Below, piece by piece: positions 34,301-46,300 of a stretch of DNA of 64,000 bases (its first letter is position 1; the number at the start of each line of letters is the position of its first letter). The notes under the pieces were generated by a model. That model had not been told where the DNA came from. It saw only the letters and a list, made by a program, of their open reading frames with translations, and ran no database searches. Origin of the DNA: Arenicola marina (Eukaryota > Annelida > Polychaeta > Arenicolidae); assembly GCA_964019135.1 (NCBI GenBank), contig OZ025249.1:16393088-16457087 (forward strand), read 5' to 3'. Both the position numbers and the translations under genes were made by a program.

Positions 34301-37300
34301 CGAGTTATGAAATAATAGTGATAAATTATATTTGTCACTTGAAAGTAATCAATGCATATTATCAAGGGTTTTAACGACAGTAACAAAATGACCAGGACGT
34401 TAACACTAAAACTGCATTTTTCAGGAGAAGCATCAATCCTATAATATAATTATAAAATGAAGTATATATTGACCATCAGTCGTCTGATGACCATCATTTT
34501 CGGTGTCTGTATAACTGCTTATTTATCACAGACGCCATGACAGTAATTGGGTTCCTCAAGCACTTTCACCTCGAAGACGATTTCAAATTGAACGTGGAAC
34601 CCAATCACACAACGCTGGCAGGTCACGTGTACGAGCATGACGTCATCATGGCCGCCAAGTGAGTTGTCTTCTCCGATAGCTGGTGCCCTGGACAGCGGCC
34701 TGTGGCAGAATTACGTTGTTTAGTATAAAGAGGTTTAGGCAGTTTGTGCCATGAATACATGCCCAGTGGTAATAACGTATTTTGTGTTCGCAATAATGTT
34801 AAAGTCCATATCTTATGTCCTACGTTACTTTGCATATATTTGGTCCATTTGCACTATATTAACGAGATTCCCTACGCACTGAATTTATTTGCCATCAATA
34901 TTAACAATATTAGCGATTTTATCACAGACCTACCCAAAAAGGTAGAAGATGGACAGGGGCAACTTTTTCATTGATTCGTGACGTCACAAGATGAACCGGT
35001 TTCGTTGCGCAATACGGTAAACGCGACTTTTGAGCATGGCGTCTATAGGAGGGCCCATCGTCCTTCCGCATCGATCGGGGTGCAGCTATGCTAGCGCGAT
35101 AATTCGGAATTAATGATTGTTAGAGTGAAAAAGGACAAGTGGAGGTATCCGGGCAACCGGAGCATGTGTTCTGCCGCCGTACGTATCGCTTCGAGCCATC
35201 TCGACTGGAGATTGCTAAGGAACTGTAGAAGTTGAAAACCTCAAAACGCCCTTCGCAAAAAAGTAGTGCGAACGCCTCATTCATAAAAAGTGATGTTTAT
35301 TATATCATGGGATCTAGATCAAAAACCTGCAAATATGTCTTATAATCAAATAAAATATTAATTGGGCGACCAGCAGACAAATTGGTGAAAGCTACTTAGT
35401 TATTTGTCCCAACCGGACACCATAACGTTCGGGTTTCCACAAGTAGTCGGCGCGTTTAATATCTGCCGCCTCGCTTTCGTAGATATTGTTGTCCGTGTAC
35501 CATTTGCAGCCACGATTTATGTATTTATTTGCTCCATTACACGAGACCCGTGTGATTTTAACTTACTTGAAAGTGTATCTCCTTTAATAACAGCACAACA
35601 CGATAGTCTCTAGCATAAAGTATAGCAGACGAAGATGTGTTGACAGCCGTCTTTTTATGACGTCGTAAGGTGAAGGTCATATTACTGCGTTTTCATTGGT
35701 TAAAAGAAGTAAGCCCAAAGGAGAGTCTAATATCAGGCACTAGAACAGGGGACAGAGCATTATGTGCCCATGCAAAGTTTCTATACTAACAGTAATTTTA
35801 GCGTCTCAAAGCAAAAGCAATGCAAAAGGAATGAGTTTGTAGCTTCAATGTTCATATATATGAGTGGAACTATAAACGCATGTAAGCTTAATTCAAGTTA
35901 CGGCTTGACATTGACACAACGTAACCCCCCTGCCCAAAATACCAGCAATACTATCGCCCACATACATGACAGATGACAAGGTAAACAGAGCGACGGCCAT
36001 AGCTAAACTTGTCCGCTTCGTTTGCGTGAAACTCATAATGTTGGTATCATGTGAATTTATTTGACAACAGGAATGTGAGTGCGCCAAATTCTGTTGGGTC
36101 TTTGGTTCAAGTTGACAAATATAAACTGATTTTAGGCTTGTCAATGAAACATTTCGTGACAAATTAGAAAACGAGGCGGCAAATAGTTTCCGTGCCGACT
36201 ATAAAATGTACGTGATGAATCATATGACTAGATTGGTGCGCTGCCTGTGTTTTAGGCTAGGCCGATAAATGCCGCCCTCCCTCCCTTTTGATGTGCGTAA
36301 AGAACTTCTTTTAATATATACATTTAACCCTGGATCTAGATTGTATGTCTACGATTGGACGGACGTCCCCGAGACGGCCCGTCCCCTACTGTAGCCTAGC
36401 CCACCCTTTCCATTTTTGGAAAGAAACGTAGCCCGTAGGCTGGCAACACTGGCAGTGGCAGTGGCCACTGCAGCTGTTTGTTTTCAGTAACAGTCTGTGA
36501 GTCATTGTCACGAATGTTGCTCTAACCAACAAGGTCACACCTCTAATGTCATAGATCAAGGTCTATCTAGATCTACATGTGGCAAATGTTCATCATGAGT
36601 TAATGTTAACCGAAATAAACTAAGTTAAGAGCTTCCCTGCTGCACGTACATTCATTCAAACAGCGCGGGCAGTCGAAGCGAGCGAGACGCACTCAAACCG
36701 GTTCATCTTGTGACGTCACAAATCTCTACTCTGGGCGGGGGTTTGGAAATGGATCGTTCGCTGCTTGAGTTTATTTTTGGCGACTTTAGATATTAATATT
36801 TATGGCATAAGAGACATTGTAAAATAATTGCATCTGATAAATGGCTTTAGTAACCACTGGGAAATGTATATTTGGAAGTGATTTAGTAACAAATACCCCC
36901 CCAAGAGATGGACTTTAACGTGTTATTTAAAGACCATTTTTGAAATCTTTGCTTTTTGTGATTATTAGCTCTTGCCCTTTGCTTCTGAGCCATGTGAAGG
37001 TTTAAGCGGCGAAATCGTGGCTGGCGGTGTCTTCTAAATTTAATTTTGAGCTACAGATAGGACGGAAAATTCTGTAATTTGGAGGATGAACACTTGGGTA
37101 TTGTATGAATCGGTAAACAGTAGAGGCCAGACTGGCGGCTTTCTGTAACATTATATATTGTGTTCATTCTGCAGGACGCACATTGGTCCGATATAGCCGT
37201 GATTTGTCGTATGTTCAAGACGCTTTAACCAATTCTGATCATATCGCATCCATTGGAGAAGAAAAGGAAGAGCGGAACCATATGCCGGGGGTACCTCCCT

Positions 37301-40300
37301 ACTCTGTAGATAAGGATCTTTGGTCCACTACGACCACACAGACATGGCAACAACAGGGCTCGAATCACCTATTAACGTGCCGTTAGGCTCTCAGGTGGCC
37401 AGAGCCCTCAATGCGAGGGCTCTAACCCACTGAGCTATCCGGGCGGCCCTCAAATACTGCGTGAACGTCAATGAAGCATTCCGCCTCTCTGTTCTACCCC
37501 TGCTCCTTCCCTTTTACGCGAGGTGACCGTAGATGTGAAATAAAATGTGTTTACGCCAATATTGTGACCATAAAGGCTAATGTGGGCCAAGCAAGCCTTG
37601 TTTCCTGCCCGATGACGCCAGGCGTTGTCACGTCATAACTTACTAGTGACTCTCTGATTGTCCTCGCCAGGCTTGGGATGCTCGGCTCCATCGACTCCAA
37701 CACTGGCTCTCCGGACTGTGGCTGGGACACGGACCAGTTCCCTATGGATGTGAAGAACAGCACCATGGTCATGAAGGTGGGTACAGATCAGCAAGTGGAA
37801 AAGGACCTGAAATGTTGATAATTTCGACCGCTTATGTGCACATGAAGGCTAAATTGGGCCATAGAAACTAGCCGAGACAATAAAATGGGGTTGGATGAAA
37901 GTTCCCCAGATACCCGGGCCGGGGTTTGTAACCACGCCATTTTGGTCTGCAGTTCAGCTTTATTATCAATTGAGCTAGAGAGGCTTCCTCTCATGAAGCT
38001 GGTTCTTGTATTGGAGGCGGGTTCTTGTTATCAAGTTGGTTCTTGTTAAAAAGGTGGGTTATTGTCATAATGGTGGGCTATAGTGATTCTGATAGTTAGG
38101 CCAGTGGGTGGGGTCCCAGTGTCCCAGAGCTCCTTAAAATTATGGGACATCCGAAAAATAATGGGACATTAATTTAAGTGAAATATTCCGTAGTCTGCTC
38201 ACTCTATATTTACAATGCGTCACCATGTCCCCTCACAGCTCAGTGAAATGCGTCATTTAGAATTGTTATGTGACGCATGACTCGTACCTATCAGAATCAC
38301 TGTTGTCATGAAGGTGAGTTGTGATATTTCAATCTTTAAATTTATTAAACGGTTCTTTTTTGGAAGTTTGTTATAAGAGGAGCACATTCCGTAAACAGCT
38401 GTTCATGGTCGACGGTACATCGGTTGCCCGAGGCCTTCAAATAGCTGTGTGACTGTGGTTTCTGGCTTTCACGTGGTCATGGCAACCGGGTTGACGTTTG
38501 TGGTTTTCCATAGCGGGGAGCCGTTCTATTGTTGTTTCAACTACCCTCATCGCTCATTCACCGACCTCTGTCCACTGACGCTGGTCGCCACCCGAACCGG
38601 CTCGCATTATCTCCCGTCGGTCCGGCCATTGTTTCTGAGGGAGGTTGGGGGTGGGGGGTTGTATTCCCCTGAAGATCATCTTTCTCCCCTGTGTGCCGAA
38701 TGTAGCGTCCACGGGTCCGTGCGTGCGGTGGAGGGAGACATGCTGGGGTGGGGGTGGGCGAGGGGAGGAGAGGGGGGTATCGGAAATAAGACCCACACCC
38801 TGGACTAACGAGAGATCGAGTACATGTGCCTCCTAAGTACCCGGATGGGGTATGATGGCAGTCTTCAGTTACCAAGGCGTGTCTTTAGAGAGAATTACGT
38901 TGGGGTGTGACTGTTCTACCTACGCTCTCCGACTAATAGAGTGCGAGGGGGTACGGACACGCGGGAAAATTGCTCCGGACAACTGCCCCCCAGGCAATGA
39001 CACCCCGGACAACTGCCCCACCCCGGACATTGATACCCCGGGCAATGACACCCCGGACAACTGCCCCACCCCCGGACATTGATACCCCGGGCAATGACAC
39101 CCTGGGCAATGACACCCCGGGCAATGACCCCCCGGGCAATGACACCCCAGACAACTGCCCCACCCCCGAACATTGATACCCCGGGCAATGACACCCCGGA
39201 AAACTGCCCCATCCCCGGACATTGATACCCCGGGCAATGTCACCCAGGACAACTGCCCCACCCCCGGACATTGATACCCCGGGCAATGACACCCCGGACG
39301 ACTGCCCCACCCCCGGACATTGATACCCCGGGCACTGACACCCCGGACAACTGCCCCACCCCCAGACATTGATACCCCGGGCAATGACACCCCGGACAAC
39401 TGCCCCACCCCCAGACATTGATACCCCGGGCAATGACACCCCGGACAACTGCCCCACCCCCGGACATTGATACCCCGGGCAATGACACCCCGGACAACTG
39501 CCACACCCCCAGACATTGATACCCCGGGCAATGACACCCCGGACGACTGCCCCACCCCCGGACATTGATACCCCGGGCAATGACACCCCGGACAACTGCC
39601 CCACCCCCAGACATTGATACCCCGGGCAATGACACCCCGGACAACTGCCCCACCCCCAGACATTGATACCCCGGGCAATGACACCCCGGACAACTGCCCC
39701 ACCCCCGGACATTGATACCCCGGGCAATGACACCCCGGACAACTGCCCCACCCCCAGACATTGATACCCCGGGCAATGACACCCCGGACAACTGCCCCAC
39801 CCCCGGACATTGATACCCCGGGCAATGACGCCCCGGACAACTGCCCCACCCCCGGACATTGATACCCCGGGCAATGACACCCCGGACAACTGCCCCACCC
39901 CCAGACATTGATACCCCGGGCAATGACACCCCGGACAACTGCCCCACCCCCAGACATTGATACCCCGGGCAATGACACCCTGGACAACTGCCCCACCCCC
40001 GGACATTGATACCCCGGGCAATGACACCCCGGACAACTGCCCCACCCCCGGACATTGATACCCCGGGCAATGACGCCCCGGACAACTGCCCCACCCCCAG
40101 ACATTGATACCCCGGGCAATGACACCCCGGACAACTGCCCCACCCCCGGACATTGATACCCCGGGCAATGACGCCCCGGACAACTGCCCCACCCCCGGAC
40201 ATTGATACCCCGGGCAATAACACCCTGGACAACTGCCCCACCCCCGGACATTGATACCCCGGGCAATGACACCCCGGACAACTGCGCCACCCCCAGACAT

Positions 40301-43300
40301 TGATACCCCGGGCAATGACGCCCCGGACAACTGCCCCACCCCCGGACATTGATACCCCGGGCAATGACACCCCGGACAACTGCCCCACCCCCAGACATTG
40401 ATACCCCGGGCAATGACACCCCGGACAACTGCCCCACCCCCGGACATTGATACCCCGGGCAATGACACCCCGGACAACTGCCCCACCCCCGGACATTGAT
40501 ACCCCGGGCAATGACACCCCGGACAACTGCCCCACCCCCAGACATTGATACCCCGGGCAATGACACCCTGGACAACTGCCCCACCCCCGGACATTGATAC
40601 CCCGGGCAATGACACCCCGGACAACTGCGCCACCCCCAGACATTGATACCCCGGGCAATGACGCCCCGGACAACTGCCCCACCCCCGGACATTGATACCC
40701 CGGGCAATGACGCCCCGGACAACTGCCCCACCCCCGGACATTGATACCCCGGGCAATGACACCCCGGACAACTGCCCCACCCCCAGACATTGATACCCCG
40801 GGCAATGACACCCCGGACAACTGCGCCACCCCCAGACATTGATACCCCGGGCAATGACGCCCCGGACAACTGCCCCACCCCCGGACATTGATACCCCGGG
40901 CAATGACGCCCCGGACAACTGCCCCACCCCCGGACATTGATACCCCGGGCAATGACACCCTGGACAACTGCCCCACCCCCGGACATTGATACCCCGGGCA
41001 ATGACACCCCGGACAACTGCGCCACCCCCAGACATTGATACCCCGGGCAATGACGCCCCGGACAACTGCCCCACCCCCGAACATTGATACCCCGGGCAAT
41101 GACACCCCGGTCAACTGCCCCACCCCCGGACATTGATACCCCGGGCAATGACACCCCGGTCAACTGCCCCACCCCCGAACATTGATACCCCGGGCAATGA
41201 CACCCCGGTCAACTGCCCCACCCCCGGACATTGATACCCCGGGCAATGACACCCCGGACAACTGCGCCACCCCCGGACATTGATACCCCGGGCAATGACG
41301 CCCTGGACAACTGCCCCACCCCCGGACATTGATACCCCGGGAAATGACACCCCGGACAACTGCGCCACCCCCGGACATTGATACCCCGGGCAATGACACC
41401 CCGGGCAATGACGCTCCGGACAACTGCCCAACCCCTGGACATTGATACCCCGGGCAATGACACCCCGGACAACTGCGCCACCCCCGGACATTGATACCCC
41501 GGGCAATGACGCCCTGGACAACTGCCCCACCCCCGGACATTGATACCCCGGGAAATGACACCCCGGACAACTGCGCCACCCCCGGACATTGATACCCCGG
41601 GCAATGACACCCCGGGCAATGACGCTCCGGACAACTGCCCAACCCCTGGACATTGATACCCCGGGCAATGACACCCCGGTCAACTGCCCCACCCCCGGAC
41701 ATTGATACCCCGGGCAATGACGCCCCGGACAACTGCCCCACCCCCGAACATTGATACCCCGGGCAATGACACCCCGGTCAACTGCCCCACCCCCGGACAT
41801 TGATACCCCGGGCAATGACACCCCGGACAACTGCGCCACCCCCGGACATTGATACCCCGGGCAATGACGCCCTGGACAACTGCCCCACCCCCGGACATTG
41901 ATACCCCGGGAAATGACACCCCGGACAACTGCGCCACCCCCGGACATTGATACCCCGGGCAATGACACCCCGGGCAATGACGCTCCGGACAACTGCCCAA
42001 CCCCTGGACATTGATACCCCGGGCAATGACACCCCGGACAACTGCCCCACCCCCAGACATTGATACCCCGGGCAATGACGCCCTGGACAACTGCCCCACC
42101 CCCGGACATTGATACCCCGGGCAATGACACCCCGGACAACTGCGCCACCCCCGGACATTGATACCCCGGGCAATGACGCCCTGGACAACTGCCCCACCCC
42201 CAGACATTGATACCCCGGGCAATGACACCCCGGACAACTGCCCCACCCCCAGACATTGATACCCCGGGCAATGACACCCCGGGCAATGACGCTCCGGACA
42301 ACTGCCCAACCCCTGGACATTGATACCCCGGGCAATGACACCCCGGACAACTGCCCCACCCCCAGACATTGATACCCCGGGCAATGACGCCCCGGACAAC
42401 TGCCCCACCCCCGGACATTGATACCCCGGGCAATGACGCCCCGGACAACTGCCCCACCCCCGGACATTGATACCCCGGGCAATGACACCCCGGACAACTG
42501 CGCCACCCCCAGACATTGATACCCCGGGCAATGACACCCCGGACGACTGCCCCACCCCCAGACATTGATACCCCGGGCAATGACACCCCGGACAACTGCC
42601 CCACCCCCGGACATTGATACCCCGGGCAATGACACCCCGGACGACTGCCCCACCCCCAGACATTGATACCCCGGGCAATGACACCCCGGACAACTGCCCC
42701 ACCCCCGGACATTGATACCCCGGGCAATGACGCCCCGGACAACTGCCCCACCCCCAGACATTGATACCCCGGGCAATGACACCCTGGACAACTGCCCCAC
42801 CCCCGGACATTGATACCCCGGGCAATGACGCCCCGGACATTGATACCCCGGGCAATGACGCCCCGGACAACTGCCCCACCCCCGGACATTGATACCCCGG
42901 GCAATGACACCCCGGACAACTGCCCCACCCCCAGACATTGATATCCCGGGCAATGACACCCTGGACAACTGCCCCACCCCCGGACATTGATACCCCGGGC
43001 AATGACGCCCCGGACAACTGCCCCACCCCCGGACATTGATACCCCGGGCAATGACACCCTGGACAACTGCCCCACCCCCGGACATTGATACCCCGGGCAA
43101 TGACGCCCCGGACAACTGCCCCACCCCCGGACATTGATACCCCGGGCAATGACACCCCGGACAACTGCCCCACCCCCGGACATTGATACCCCGGGCAATG
43201 ACACCCCGGACAACTGCCCCACCCCCGGACATTGATACCCCGGGCAATGACGCCCCGGACAACTGCCCCACCCCCAGACATTGATACCCCGGGCAATGAC

Positions 43301-46300
43301 GCCCCGGACAACTGCCCCACCCCCGGACATTGATACCCCGGGCAATGACACCCCGGACAACTGCCCCACCCCCAGACATTGATACCCCGGGCAATGACAC
43401 CCTGGACAACTGCCCCACCCCCAGACATTGATACCCCGGGCAATGACACCCCGGACAACTGCCCCACCCCCAGACATTGATACCCCGGGCAATGACACCC
43501 TGGACAACTGCCCCACCCCCGGACATTGATACCCCGGGCAATGACGCCCCGGACAACTGCCCCACCCCCAGACATTGATACCCCGGGCAATGACGCCCCG
43601 GACAACTGCCCCACCCCCGGACATTGATACCCCGGGCAATGACACCCCGGACAACTGCCCCACCCCCGAACATTGATACCCCGGGCAATGACGCCCCGGA
43701 CAACTGCCCCACCCCCGGACATTGATACCCCGGGCAATGACACCCCGGACAACTGCCCCACCCCCAGACATTGATACCCCGGGCAATGACACCCTGGACA
43801 ACTGCCCCACCCCCAGACATTGATACCCCGGGCAATGACACCCCGGACAACTGCCCCACCCCCGGACATTGATACCCCGGGCAATGACACCCTGGACAAC
43901 TGCCCCACCCCCGGACATTGATACCCCGGGCAATGACACCCCGGACAACTGCCCCACCCCCAGACATTGATACCCCGGGCAATGACACCCTGGACAACTG
44001 CCCCACCCCCGGACATTGATACCCCGGGCAATGACACCCCGGACAACTGCCCCACCCCCAGACATTGATACCCCGGGCAATGACACCCCGGACAACTGCC
44101 CCACCCCCGGACATTGATACCCCGGGCAATGACACCCCGGACAACTGCCCCACCCCCAGACATTGATACCCCGGGCAATGACACCCTGGACAACTGCCCC
44201 ACCCCCAGACATTGATACCCCGGGCAATGACACCCCGGACAACTGCCCCACCCCCGGACATTGATACCCCGGGCAATGACACCCCGGACAACTGCCCCAC
44301 CCCCAGACATTGATACCCCGGGCAATGACACCCTGGACAACTGCCCCACCCCCGGACATTGATACCCCGGGCAATGACACCCCGGACAACTGCCCCACCC
44401 CCGGACATTGATACCCCGGGCAATGACACCCCGGACAACTGCCCCACCCCCAGACATTGATACCCCGGGCAATGACGCCCCGGACAACTGCCCCACCCCC
44501 GGACATTGATACCCCGGGCAATGACACCCTGGACAACTGCCCCACCCCCAGACATTGATACCCCGGGCAATGACACCCCGGACAACTGCCCCACCCCCAG
44601 ACATTGATACCCCGGGCAATGACACCCCGGACAACTGCCCCACCCCCGGACATTGATACCCCGGGCAATGACACCCCGGACGACTGCCCCACCCCCAGAC
44701 ATTGATATCCCGGGCAATGACACCCCGGACAACTGCCCCACCCCCAGACATTGATACCCCGGGCAATGACGCCCCGGACAACTGCCCCACCCCCGGACAT
44801 TGATACCCCGGGCAATGACACCCCGGACAACTGCCCCACCCCCGGACATTGATACCCCGGGCAATGACACCCTGGACAACTGCCCCACCCCCGGACATTG
44901 ATACCCCGGGCAATGACGCCCTGGACAACTGCCCCACCCCCAGACATTGATACCCCGGGCAATGACACCCTGGACAACTGCCCCACCCCCGGACATTGAT
45001 ACCCCGGGCAATGACGCCCCGGACATTGATACCCCGGGCAATGACGCCCCGGACAACTGCCCCACCCCCAGACATTGATACCCCGGTCAACTGCCCCACC
45101 CCCGGACATTGATACCCCGGGCAATGACGCCCCGGACAACTGCCCCACCCCCAGACATTGATACCCCGGGCAATGACACCCTGGACAACTGCACCACCCC
45201 CGGACATTGATACCCCGGTCAACTGCCCCACCCCCGGACATTGATACCCCGGGCAATGACGCCCCGGACAACTGCCCCACCCCCAGACATTGATACCCCG
45301 GTCAACTGCCCCACCCCCGGACATTGATACCCCGGGCAATGACGCCCCGGACAACTGCCCCACCCCCAGACATTGATACCCCGGTCAACTGCCCCACCCC
45401 CGGACATTGATACCCCGGGCAATGACGCCCCGGACAACTGCCCCACCCCCAGACATTGATACCCCGGGCAATGACACCCCGGGTTCCCGGACAGTGCTGA
45501 ATGGACGTCAGCTTGAAATGTGAAAAACTGACATTTGACCTCTAGCTCATATGGCTGGGCTATCGTTGGCTGTATGACACTGCACTGATTCGCCTGTCAG
45601 TCTTTACATGTGGTTCGATCCATTGACCAACAGCTATAACAAAATGGTAAATGGAGACCAGGAGGGCCTAGAATATGTTATTACCATACGACTAATCCAA
45701 ACCTTTACGTCGCTTGCACTTTGGTTATTACAATCCTGCTGAGGTAAGTTCCGCCTGTAGACGATGTCACATTCACGTTGTCAACAGCAACCCCCCTTAT
45801 ATGGATATGAGTCATGTGTGTCAGGAGGCTGTGACAGCCAACAAACAGACAGGCGAGCTCCAATTAATTCATGGTGAGCACCAAAGGGAGAGGTTCGTTA
45901 GAGGTATGAATATCTCCGAATGAAATTCTGTTTTTGCTGAATAACGCCGATTTGTCATTTTATAACCTGTGTAGAATCTTCAAATGTGATGACCCACCTT
46001 GGAGACAAGGTATGCAATTAAAATAAAACGTCATATGACATATATATCATATACTTTCTGATATGGTTTCGTTGGACCTTTTTGTTATGCGTGTTGCAGA
46101 CTGTTCTTGAGCAAGGCGGCATTGCTCCGGGGGGCCTCAACTTTGACGCCAAGGTCCGTAGAGAGTCTACAGACATCAGGGATATGTTCATCGCACATAT
46201 AGGTAAGAATGATAGGTCAGTTGCACTAATTGTAACATAATACGACCGTATTTGTAGCACTCGCATACGTTTCGTGTGAGAAAAACCGAATGGAGTCTTC

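Noticed and set aside
37356..37448. Functional tRNA gene
   Set aside because: A and B boxes are present, but the acceptor arms do not pair and the interval is wrong for a tRNA.
41111..45280. Minus-strand open frame of 1389 codons, Gly/Cys-rich repeats
   Set aside because: It is one of three equally open frames of a stop-free 49-bp unit inside an intron of the opposite-strand isomerase gene; it has no domain, splice logic or non-repeat portion.
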